DNA of 29,184 nt from Folioceros fuciformis (lineage: Eukaryota > Anthocerotophyta > Anthocerotopsida > Anthocerotales). The position numbers and the translations under genes were made by a program. Where the stretch lies: positions 1-29,184 of the forward strand of contig JBNGIO010006328.1 in NCBI GenBank assembly GCA_049999805.1. The letters are read 5' to 3'. Of the stretch, positions 21,235-29,184 are shown in pieces; position 1 is the first letter of the stretch, and each line of letters opens with the position of its first letter. The notes under the pieces are model-generated. The model was given only the letters and a program-made list of their open reading frames with translations, had not been told where the DNA came from and ran no database searches.

Positions 21235-22679
21235 ATGGGAAGCGGCCATGATCCGCACGAGGAGCAGCACCACGCCACGCACTACACCGAAGCCAGGCTG
21301 CACGGCGGCCCCGTGCATGCAATTCAAGATGAGCTGGTGAAGATGTATCCGCAGGGGGATCCGCGACGCTTGCTTACGGCGGAGGGGGATTCGGTGGTGT
21401 TGTCGAAGGCGTATGATCCGGCGCAGGTGCGTGTTGGTGTTTTTGTGTGCGTGTGTGAGTGAGGGAGATGCTTTTTGTTGTTGAGTTCTGGAGGAATGGC
21501 GAATTTGGTTTTGTTTTTTATTGCCTTTTCTTTGTGGGCGGAGATCTGTGTTCTTGGTGCGGCTGCGGCCGGGGTTTGGCTGAATCTGATCGCTGCATTC
21601 TGGATGGCCAGAAGTGGTATAAGGACGATGCGGGAGCCGGGAGAGTGGTGCAGGACGAGGAGGCGCAGGCCGGACTTGTGAAGAAAGATGCGGCGGCCTA
21701 CGACGGGCTTAGCTTCAAGCAGCACATGATTGCGGGATCTGTTGCTGGGATGGTGGAACACATGGCCATGTTCCCTATCGACACGATCAAGACACGGATG
21801 CAAGTCCTGTCTACTCCCGGTAATCAAACTCACACCAAAGTGTTGCGAGCTTTCTCTTCCATTATGAAGAGTGAGGGTCCGTTAGGGCTTTACCGAGGGA
21901 TCGGAGCCATGGGGTTAGGAGCAGGACCAGCGCATGCTGTTTATTTTTCGGTTTACGAGGTGTGCAAGGAGAAATTGGGAGGCAACAGGGAGGGCCACCA
22001 TCCGTTTGCCCATGCTGTGGCAGGGGCGTGTGCAACCGTGGCTAGTGATGCAGTTCTGACACCTATGGATGTTGTAAAGCAGAGGTTGCAGCTGAGGCAG
22101 AGTCCTTACAATGGTATAGTGCACTGCATCAGACAGATGCTACAGCAGGAAGGAGTTAAGGCCTTTTATGCATCTTACAAGACCACTGTCATGATGAACG
22201 TGCCGTTCACGGCTGTCCACTTTGCATCCTATGAAGCAGCCAAAAAGTACCTTGCTCAAACAGATGATGACGAAAACTTTTTTACACACCTCACTGCCGG
22301 GGGACTGGCGGGAGCCCTTGCAAGTGCTGTTACCACGCCCTTGGACGTGGCCAAGACACGATTGCAATGCCAGGTACGATTTGCTTACACTTCACATTTC
22401 GAAAGCGTGTCTTTGAGGTTGATATGCTTTGTGCTGTTTAGGTCTTCTTGTCTCACTTGTCAGGCTTGATCACAGGGTGTTTGTGGGGGAGAACGGTTTC
22501 ATAATACCTCAATCATGGCCGTGCTACGAAAGATCGTTTCACAGGAGGGAGCTGGGGCTCTTTGGAAGGGTGTGAGGCCGCGTGTGATGTTTCACACCCC
22601 CGCAGCAGCCATCTGTTGGACAACATATGAAGCCAGTAAGCGCTTTCTGCAGCGTTGGAACGATGACATGGAGAACTGA
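21235..22679 (+). CDS. Mitoferrin-type mitochondrial carrier, 3 exons
   Basis: Inner-membrane carrier of the mitochondrial carrier family, closest to mitoferrins, which import iron for Fe-S cluster and haem synthesis. Exons 21235-21426, 21612-22373 and 22476-22679, all in phase 0, give 385 aa. Three carrier repeats are complete, each with its PxDxxK signature: PIDTIKTRMQ, PMDVVKQRLQ and PLDVAKTRLQ. Mitoferrin-like segments include QHMIAGSVAGMVEHMAMFP, GAGPAHAVYFSVYE, TTVMMNVPFTAVHF and CQGVCGGERFHNTS. The N-terminal 110 residues are hydrophilic and poorly conserved; the ATG at 21235 is the first that joins in phase, but the exact start is less certain than the carrier domain. It is convergent with the NDUFAF7 gene, 580 bp apart. 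Confidence 0.92.
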
Positions 22680-23262
22680 AGTCATAGCTTCAAATGGAAT
22701 GTGCTTCATCAAGGCGGCTTACTACATCTCAACGTTAGAAGATTAAGACACCGGATTACGGTAAATGAAACTGGTTCAAGTACTAGCTCAGTACTTGATT
22801 CAGTTCTGTAACATAGTAGCAGAGGTAGCAGTAGAATTAAAATACAGGTCCGGTAAAAAGTTATTCACCTTCCAGCAATCCTTCGAGTCAAAAAATGTTG
22901 GGTAGTAATGAAAGAAAAATAAAATAGCTGGAAAAGTTGACAATGTTTAAAAGTATTACGAATTTCATAACTATTCTCACAAATTGTGGAAGAAAACTTT
23001 GAGCAAAATTATCGCCACACTTCTATGTACACGCCAACCAAATCTCTCCTCCCCCAATAATGAAAGGAATAAAGTTGCTGGAGCAGTTTACGTTCAAACG
23101 TATTCCGAGTTTCACAACTTTTCTCACAATTGTGACAGGAGACTTCTGGCAATCTGCCACATTTCCGTGTGTATAATAACCAAACCCCTCCTGCCCCAAG
23201 TACCTGGTGCACCTCAGCAGATACATACTTTCGCGACGTCAGTTACAACAACTGTCCAGGTT
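22680..23262. repeat. Mitoferrin/NDUFAF7 3' spacer with a 152-bp tandem duplication
   Basis: Between the two convergent stop codons lies a diverged direct duplication: about 22905-23050 (taatgaaag, tattacgaatttcat, ctattctcacaaattgtg, ccaaatctctcctcccccaa) and 23057-23200 (taatgaaag, tattccgagtttcac, cttttctcacaattgtg, ccaaacccctcctgccccaa). The offset is 152 bp. No gene is present; the 143-codon plus ORF is antisense to the NDUFAF7 3' end. Confidence 0.8.
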
Positions 23263-24822
23263 TCAATAGAAACCTACCGGAGCATCAAGGGAACTATTGA
23301 CAATAGCCAATGCCAAATACTGAGAACCCATACCAGTAGCTTTTGCCGACGAGTTCGGGCTGTCTTCTTCAAGCCAAGGTGCCTCACCATCTCCAACCAG
23401 CCTCCAGTACCCTAACTGCAGCGCCTCGGCTTGGTCCTCGTTCGCAGACTTCAGTAAGTGCTCCAATCTGGTGTTGATTCCCAACATTCCCAGAAGTCGC
23501 GACTGAGTCACTGGACCGAATGCAGTGGCACCTGTTTTGGACTCCTCCACCGTGTGCTTCAAGGCAGCAAAGTCGACATGGGCACTTAGATCAGCTGTGC
23601 CTGGATCTTGAAAAACATTCACAAACTGGTGCTTCTGGATAGCTTGCAGACTGTCTGAGATCAGATGATCTTTGCCATAGTCAATGATCAAAGCCCCACC
23701 CCCATCTTCTCCAACCCGCCGAGCAATATCACGGATCACCTTCAAGGATTGGGGACAAACTTCCACCTGCTCTACTTTCCCTTTCTCCTCTGCAGTTGCC
23801 CACTTCAACCGAGGACCTAAAAAGATATAGGAAGCAGGAGTGGGATCTGGTGAGAGCACAAACTGCAGTCCAAGTTCGGAGTCCTCTGAAACATCTACTA
23901 GTTTCTCCCTCCATCCTATGTCAGTCCTCTGGAATTGATGGATAGGCAATGCATCAAAAAACTCGTGGGCAATAATAATTGTAGGGACGCCCTTAGGAAC
24001 CTGCTCAAGTTCCACATACCATGATATAGGAGCGCCTGTAATTTCAGAAACAGCGTTCACACGACCTGATTTTTCAATACCAACTCCTTCATTTGTTGAC
24101 ATTGTTGCTCCAGGATCTGATTCGCAAACAGGACGCGCCAGTTTCTCTCCTGCTGGTCTGCACTTGAGAATCTTATATTGCCGTTTCCTCAATGCGGGGC
24201 TACACTCAACAAGATGAACAGAAAGTGCCTGTGAAAATGCTGTGAAGTTCTCAGTGCCTCGCAGCAGGTCTGCCATTAGGGTTCCCCGGCCTGGCCCTAG
24301 CTCGACAAGGTTAACCTGCTTAGGTGCTCCCATTTGTTGCCAGAGACAAGTGGTCCAAACTCCCACCAGTTCCCCAAACATCTGGCTGATCTCGGGTGAC
24401 GTAACGAAATCTCCTTCACTGCCAAAAACATCCCGGTGCATGTAAAACCCGGCAGTTGGATTGGTGAGAACCTCACCCATGTACTCCGCGACGGTGATAG
24501 GTCCCCCTCGGAACCTAATCAGACTTTTGATATGCCTTGCCAAACAAGTTTCTTCACTCTTACCTGCAGCTCCTTCACGATGCTCATGCTGTTTCAACCC
24601 TGACCGATCCACAGCAATCGTGGAGTCTGTCTCTAGTTCAGTACTAGACATCCTTGGGCCAGAAGCAATCCATGGAAAGAAGCGCACATAGTTGTAAACA
24701 GATGAAACACCATATCTAGCACCCCAGCCAACCCCCTCGCAACCTCCCACTCCCTTGCTCCATGCTGATGCAAAAGGAACGCGGGAACAGGCTCGTTGCA
24801 AGAATGCCATCGATCCCTCCAA
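23263..24822 (-). CDS. NDUFAF7: NDUFAF7-type mitochondrial SAM methyltransferase, intronless
   Basis: Protein arginine methyltransferase of the NDUFAF7/MidA family (DUF185), which dimethylates an arginine of the 49-kDa subunit during complex I assembly. Single frame of 519 aa. The first about 55 residues are Arg/Ala/Gly-rich with few acidic residues, as in a mitochondrial presequence; the Met at residue 5 is an alternative start. Domain from about residue 97: GGPITVAEYMGEVLTNP, GFYMHRDVFGSEGDFVTSPE, SQMFGELVG, then the SAM-binding VNLVELGPGRGTLMADLL (170-187), AHEFFDALPIHQF, IDYG, and HVDFAALKH. All family blocks are present. A poorly conserved insert at about 232-270 separates the Rossmann strands. 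It is the only long gene in its neighbourhood with no intron. It lies 230 bp downstream of the Yos1-like gene on the same strand. Confidence 0.95.
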   Translation of the reverse strand: MEGSMAFLQRACSRVPFASAWSKGVGGCEGVGWGARYGVSSVYNYVRFFPWIASGPRMSSTELETDSTIAVDRSGLKQHEHREGAAGKSEETCLARHIKSLIRFRGGPITVAEYMGEVLTNPTAGFYMHRDVFGSEGDFVTSPEISQMFGELVGVWTTCLWQQMGAPKQVNLVELGPGRGTLMADLLRGTENFTAFSQALSVHLVECSPALRKRQYKILKCRPAGEKLARPVCESDPGATMSTNEGVGIEKSGRVNAVSEITGAPISWYVELEQVPKGVPTIIIAHEFFDALPIHQFQRTDIGWREKLVDVSEDSELGLQFVLSPDPTPASYIFLGPRLKWATAEEKGKVEQVEVCPQSLKVIRDIARRVGEDGGGALIIDYGKDHLISDSLQAIQKHQFVNVFQDPGTADLSAHVDFAALKHTVEESKTGATAFGPVTQSRLLGMLGINTRLEHLLKSANEDQAEALQLGYWRLVGDGEAPWLEEDSPNSSAKATGMGSQYLALAIVNSSLDAPVGFY

Positions 24823-25052
24823 GTAAATCCGGAGCCACAGAAATCATCAGCTGCTCTGGGCTGAAAGAACCACCAAGCTGAGCTACCACCCAAAGTCAGG
24901 CAAGGGGTACGAAAAAGCACCTCGCATAGCTCAAAACCCTACTCAGATGTCATTAGATAATTGAAAGAGTACAATCGGACCAACAAAAGCCGTAGATCCG
25001 GCAACAGCGGACAACCTCGTCTCCGTCTCCCACGACTCTCCAAGCACCAAAA

Positions 25053-25286
25053 CTAGCCCATGAACACCTTCCACAGAATGGTGACAAAGTTGACAATAAC
25101 CAGAGGCACTCGGAGGTATTGCACAGCGTGCACAAACCCGATGATCTGCCCTTTCACGGTCTTCTTGCCGCCGACCGTTGCCTCGGCAAGGCCCCAACCA
25201 TTTGGAGACAGAAACCGATCCTCGTTCAGTATTGCCAGGGCATTCAATATGAGCAGCACGCCTTCCATCAAACGCCACACGCCCAT
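25053..25286 (-). CDS. Yos1/IER3IP1-type small ER-Golgi membrane protein
   Basis: Small two-helix membrane protein of the Yos1-like family (IER3IP1 in animals), involved in ER-to-Golgi vesicle transport with Yip1/Yif1. 77 aa from the Met of MGVWRLMEGVLLILNALAIL. This start is preferred over the upstream ATG at 25340, which would add 18 hydrophilic residues not seen in the family. Helix 1 is at about 5-20, then the hallmark AILNEDRFLSPNGWG, a linker with VKGQIIGFVHAVQYLRVPL, and helix 2 (VIVNFVTILWKVF). Intronless and of the usual length. Divergent from RPB5, 210 bp away. Confidence 0.93.
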   Translation of the reverse strand: MGVWRLMEGVLLILNALAILNEDRFLSPNGWGLAEATVGGKKTVKGQIIGFVHAVQYLRVPLVIVNFVTILWKVFMG

Positions 25287-25496
25287 ACTTTCTCCCCAGC
25301 CTCCTCTCCGGCTGCACGAGTCACCGTAACTCTGCGACAACAGAACGCAGGAAACCTAAGATTCCGTCGCAAGCCTTTATATTGCCTGGTTCCGTCTCTT
25401 AGTTGCCTTTACCAGACAGCACCTTTGTACTAATGTAACTTTCACAACGAACCGTTTATATTTTGCGGGCCTACTTGTCGGACCTGGCGGCTAACA
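25287..25496. promoter_or_regulatory. Shared divergent promoter, Yos1-like / RPB5
   Basis: Only 210 bp separate the two start codons of divergently transcribed housekeeping genes. The region must contain both 5' leaders and both promoters. A cgtttatattttgcggg stretch at 25453-25469 is an AT-rich TATA-like element close to the RPB5 start. No other motif is claimed. Confidence 0.55.
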
Positions 25497-26379
25497 ATGG
25501 CTGCGCACCAGATCGATGACACGGCGACGCGGTTGTATCGCATCCGGAAAACTGTGATGCAGATGCTCAAGGACCGCGAGTATCTGGTGGCCGACTTCGA
25601 GCTGAGCATGACTAAGGAGCAGTTTCGGGAGAAATATGGGGACGAACCTAAGCGCGATGACATGGTCATCAGCAAGGCCCGCCGCTCTAACAACAAGGAG
25701 CTGGTATGAATTCGATTCTCTTTGGTGCGCAATTGCTGGTCAGGTTCCTCCTGCAGACTGAGCTTGATTTCTGTTTGTGACAGATTTTTGTCTTCTTCCC
25801 GGAGGAAGCCAAGGTTGGAGTGAAAACTATCAAGACCTACGCGGAGCGTATGAAGGCCGAGAACGTGCACAGGGCTATTCTCGTGGTCCAGCAAAATCTT
25901 ACTCCTTTCGCCAAGCAATGCTTGTCGGAGATGTCCGGGAAGTATCATCTTGAGGTGTTTCAGGTAAATTGAATTGGAGGAGAGCATTGCGTTTGTTTTG
26001 TGGTTTCATGCTTCTTCCTTCTTCTAAGAGTTTGTCCTGAGATTGAGTTGCTCTCAGGAAGCCGAGCTGCTCGTGAACATAAAGGAGCATGTGCTGGTGC
26101 CTGAGCATCAGATTCTCACCCCTGAGGAGAAAAAAACCCTTCTGGAGCGCTATACCGTGAAGGACACTCAGGTATGCACAGCTGTTTGGAGGCCAGGGCT
26201 CTTTCCGACTCGTCAACTACTTGCTTTCCTGAGCTCCTTGCCTGGTTGCGCAGCTGCCGAGGATGCAGGAGAACGATCCAGTTTCCAGATATTATGGTCT
26301 CAAGCGTGGCCAAGTGGTGAAGATCATCCGCCCTAGTGAGACGGCCGGGCGGTATGTGACTTATCGGTTCGTGGTCTGA
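25497..26379 (+). CDS. RPB5: DNA-directed RNA polymerase subunit RPB5, 4 exons
   Basis: Shared subunit 5 of nuclear RNA polymerases I, II and III (NRPB5-type in plants), contacting downstream DNA with its N-terminal jaw. Exons 25497-25703, 25784-25963, 26058-26171 and 26254-26379, all phase 0, give 208 aa, the normal length. The N-terminal jaw shows [20 protein letters not shown] and the middle [19 protein letters not shown]. The C-terminal assembly domain shows [40 protein letters not shown] and [18 protein letters not shown], which are nearly invariant across eukaryotes. Plant genomes also carry diverged RPB5 forms for Pol V. This one has the canonical ends, so it is most likely the general subunit. 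Confidence 0.97.
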
Positions 26380-27120
26380 GCCTACCTACTTTGGCACGTG
26401 CTACAGGGTTGAAGACGGCTCCGTTTTCATCTTTTTTGTAACGGGGAGACGCCAGAGTGAGTTCTGGCTACGGAGGATCACTTAGGGCTGGCCAGGACTG
26501 GGTTAATAGCAGGGCTGGTGTACAAGACTTTGTAATTGAGCAGTTTATTAACTGTAAGACCACTATAGGGCAGTGATAGTTGGGTTGGACAGCTTGTGGG
26601 TAGCAGCTTCTCGGAATGCCGTGCTTGGATGTCATCCGAAAGGGGGGACATTTTCTTTCCTCCATTTGAAGACGTACGGGGATGAGAGGAGCAAGAGCAG
26701 CTGCCACGGAGGATCCTGGTGAAGCCATGGGATGATGGGGTGTGAATTGGTTCCAGTCCATGCGCGGGCGAAATTTTTCAGACCAAAATTCGCGGCTGAG
26801 CGGTACTTTTCAGATCCAAATGCCTTCAATTTGAGACCTTTTTGCTACAAATCTCTTCGTTCCACCTCTGATCTTAGCCGAGCTTCTCCATCGTGTACAA
26901 AAGAGACTAGAAGAGTTCTTTTTCATTATTTTTACAAGGGGAATCATGGGGCATACACCGTAAGCGGCTGCGACCTAAACCAATTATTTGTCTTATTTAT
27001 TAACCTACATTAATAGCCAAATTAAGTACCAAGCGCGCCCTGGTAGGGGACCATCCACGTCCGTAGCTCGCGAGAAAAGAAAAAAACAAACCAAAATAAC
27101 ATGAAGGAACTCACAAATGA
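26380..27120. other. RPB5 3' flank and spacer, no gene
   Basis: Contains the RPB5 3' UTR (to roughly 26600) and unremarkable spacer. Short ORFs on both strands (for example 26468-26761 minus) have no family signal or splice context. Confidence 0.5.
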
Positions 27121-27139
27121 AAACAAAAGGAAACATCTA

Positions 27140-27700
27140 CGTTAAAATAAATTCTGCCTAGTTACCTGTGGGAGCCATGCCCAAAAATCCACTAGCAATA
27201 ATTTCCTTGCATAGAGTGGAAGAAGCAGAAAACTTTCATTAGAGTTCGTTAAGGACATATGTCTACCTAGCTTCTTGTTAGAGCCATTCCCAAAAATCCA
27301 CATGCAGTAATTTCCTTGTGAGAGTACACAACGAAGAAAACATCTATTAGAGTCCACTAAGGACAGATTTCCACCTTGAGACTTGGTACTTAACAACTTA
27401 GACCATGGTATACCTAGCTAGCTACTTGCTCCAAAGGGCATCCTTCCATTTAGGCATCTCATCTAACTACTGAGCTGAGCACAAGATGTTAAATCCCAAG
27501 GTTCTTATAAACTTCTAGAAAAATTCTATGAGAGTCCACCGAGAGCGGTTCTATCATGGGACTTTGTACTTAGCAGCTTTTACCATGGTGTACCTGACTA
27601 CTTGCTGCAGAGGGCATCCTTTCCTTCAGGCATCTCATCTAAGTGATCTAAGAGCAAGATTCTTAATTCCAGAGCTTTTATAAACTTATGACCATTTGGC
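27140..27700. repeat. Two successive diverged direct duplications
   Basis: Block A: about 27160-27265 and 27270-27375 share agccat.cccaaaaatccac, aatttccttg and attagagt.c..taaggaca. Block B: about 27383-27515 and 27562-27680 share tgagacttggtact or gggactttgtactta, the word accatggt.tacct, and gggcatcc..cc.t..ggcatctcatcta, each ending with cttataaact. Pairs look about 75-80 per cent alike by eye. No gene is encoded. Confidence 0.7.
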
Positions 27701-27939
27701 CTGCCATTTCGAGCAGCATGGTCATGAAAACGTGAGGACAATAAGTCTTCTTCCTGATTGTGCACAAAGGAGGCAGAAAAGTATGATCCTATCATGTACA
27801 AAAGCAGACAGTCTTGCACAAAAAGGCATGCAACCAAGGATCTAATTTGAAAGCTTTATACGAGTGGTAGCAAGACTTAGCTTAGAGCTCAAGAGATACT
27901 TGCTTTAGGCAGTTACTTTAGAAGTAATATAAGCCTTCA

Positions 27940-27947
27940 TATAAAAG
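27940..27947 (+). promoter_or_regulatory. TATA box of the PLATZ gene
   Basis: A perfect plant TATA box, tataaaag, lies 98 bp upstream of the PLATZ start codon. It would place transcription start near 27970-27980 and give a 5' leader of about 60 nt. The spacing supports 28038 as the real start. Confidence 0.7.
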
Positions 27948-28037
27948 GGCCCTAGGCTGAAAGATCATAGCCTCATCATTTTGGAGCCTAGTGGTACGAT
28001 CAAGGATGCAAGTGAAGTATAAACGACATTTCAGAAT

Positions 28038-28913
28038 ATGCCTGGTATCATTCCAGATTGGCTTGCACCATTGGTGAGTAACATATCACAATATTTTGTT
28101 CCTTCTGAATCATCAAGCTCAGTGAGAAAAAAGCCGATTCTTTGTGGTCGCCATGATAATGACTCTCATGTGAAGTCTAATGGCAAAGACAGATGTCTTC
28201 AAGAATTTTGTATTACTTGTCATGAGGGACCACTTTGCAGCATATGTGTGAAGGAGAATCATAAAGATCATGAAGTACTTCACCTTCGATCAGCTTGTAG
28301 GAAGGCAGCAATTGATTATAAGGAGAATGCAAAAGTTCTAGATACTCAACTTATTGATTTTTCACTCATCGACACTGTTACTTGTAATGGTCTTGAAGTA
28401 TATTTTGTGGTCACCAATAATCAAGATGCTCACCCTAAAGGCAAGCCTCACTTATGCAAATTTTGCATGAGAACACTACCAAAGCAATATATCGATCAGC
28501 CAGCTTGGTTTTGTTCAATTTATTGCAAAGCTCAAGCTATTGCAAGTGGAGAGCCTCAATATGCAAATATGACATTGGTAAAAATAATTCCTACTATATC
28601 TGAGACGAAAGATGATAATAATAATCTACGCACAACTTCTTTATCAAGAGAATCACCTAAGCTTAGAACATCCACAACAAAAGATCATGGTCATAATTGC
28701 ATGATTGATGTATTACCGCAATCTGCTCCTACATCCATGACAAAAGGTGATCATATGTGCACACATTTATCACCACGATCACCTTCAATCTCAATGGCAG
28801 AGCCATCTACAAGTGAAAGGGTTGCAATTGAAAATAGATCTTCTAACTCAAAAAGAAGGAAATGTAAACATCCTAATCGAGCAGCAGGAGTTGGGATCCA
28901 ACCATATTATTGA
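28038..28913 (+). CDS. Diverged PLATZ zinc-binding protein, intronless
   Basis: PLATZ proteins are plant-specific zinc-dependent DNA-binding regulators that bind A/T-rich sequence and usually repress. 291 aa in one frame. It opens with IPDWLAPLVSN, the family start (W-L-x-x-L). The first zinc region is C-x2-H spaced to FCITCHEGPLCSICVKENHK, then HEVLHLRSACRKAA in place of the usual arginine-rich helix. The second region shows KPHLCKFCMRTLPKQ and WFCSIYCKAQ, matching the C-terminal C-x2-C and F-C-S-x2-C-K blocks. The last about 100 residues are Ser/Thr/Asn-rich and disordered, ending in a basic NSKRRKCKHPNR that may be a nuclear signal. Codon use is strongly A/T-biased compared with the genes to its left, and there are no introns, unlike typical plant PLATZ genes. 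Confidence 0.88.
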   Translation: MPGIIPDWLAPLVSNISQYFVPSESSSSVRKKPILCGRHDNDSHVKSNGKDRCLQEFCITCHEGPLCSICVKENHKDHEVLHLRSACRKAAIDYKENAKVLDTQLIDFSLIDTVTCNGLEVYFVVTNNQDAHPKGKPHLCKFCMRTLPKQYIDQPAWFCSIYCKAQAIASGEPQYANMTLVKIIPTISETKDDNNNLRTTSLSRESPKLRTSTTKDHGHNCMIDVLPQSAPTSMTKGDHMCTHLSPRSPSISMAEPSTSERVAIENRSSNSKRRKCKHPNRAAGVGIQPYY

Positions 28914-29024
28914 GTTTATAATATTTAATTATATTCTCAATATTATTTTATTTATTATTTTTATTTTGATAGGATGACTAGGTTCATGCGAAGTGCGGGT
29001 GGAAACAACTTAAGTTGGCATCTA

Positions 29025-29184
29025 ATTTAGAAATGAAGGTAGGCTAGTATTGAAGTTGATTTTAAAATGGATGCAAGCTAGGTTGCTAATCCATTTTACA
29101 ATGGAGGTTAGCTAGGTTGGCAATCTATTTCAAAATGGAGCCATGGTTGGAGGGCTACCAATTCTAAAATGGACACATTCTAAG
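29025..29184. repeat. Degenerate 35-bp tandem array at window end
   Basis: Units of about 35 bp of the form aaaatgga.g..agctaggttg followed by ..aatc.atttt start near 29029, 29064, 29098, 29133 and 29167. Copies differ at several positions. The array begins about 110 bp after the PLATZ stop and runs out of the window. Confidence 0.75.

Noticed and set aside
20684-21322. 212-codon minus-strand ORF
   Set aside because: GC-rich shadow opposite the mitoferrin leader and first exon; low-complexity His/Pro/Arg composition and no family signal.

Overview
This is nuclear DNA from a land plant. Almost every protein gene is split by short GT-AG introns (about 80-350 nt), and the families present are plant ones: a malectin-like/LRR receptor kinase, a Euonymus-type (EUL) lectin, a PLATZ zinc-binding protein, and plant forms of XRCC2 and mitoferrin. 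Compact genes separated by minisatellites would fit a non-seed plant (bryophyte or lycophyte), but that is inference; the sequence alone does not name the species. A run of 10 N inside a tandem array shows this is assembled sequence with a gap.

Layout. 1-1112: short tandem repeats and a weak minus-strand ORF. 1113-5771 (+): a complete 19-exon UvrD/Srs2-type helicase, 852 codons, with all exon phases consistent. 5825-10227 (-): a complete 16-exon malectin-like/LRR receptor kinase, 973 codons, tail-to-tail with the helicase with only 53 bp between stop codons. 10228-14760: an almost gene-free repeat zone with several minisatellites (one motif present in both orientations; arrays of 44, 62 and 47 bp). 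15042-15768 (-): a two-exon EUL lectin. 16358-18216 (-): an 8-exon XRCC2 (RAD51 paralogue). 18547-20215: a decayed Tigger/pogo transposase whose 5' end is fused in frame to a second copy of the XRCC2 first exon and its upstream region. 21235-22679 (+): a mitoferrin-type mitochondrial carrier. 23263-24822 (-): an intronless NDUFAF7-type methyltransferase. 25053-25286 (-): a Yos1/IER3IP1-type small membrane protein, divergent from 25497-26379 (+): RNA polymerase subunit RPB5. 26380-28037: a duplicated AT-rich spacer. 28038-28913 (+): a diverged intronless PLATZ protein behind a clear TATA box, followed by a 35-bp degenerate array.

The genes do not form one pathway. The helicase and XRCC2 both belong to homologous recombination, and mitoferrin and NDUFAF7 both serve mitochondria (iron import and complex I assembly), but nothing in the sequence shows co-regulation. 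The most unusual structure is the XRCC2 exon-1/Tigger transposase chimera next to the intact XRCC2 gene. Two predicted GC-AG introns, one in each recombination gene, are also notable. Exon coordinates were derived by hand from reading frames, splice consensus and phase; those marked uncertain need transcript support.
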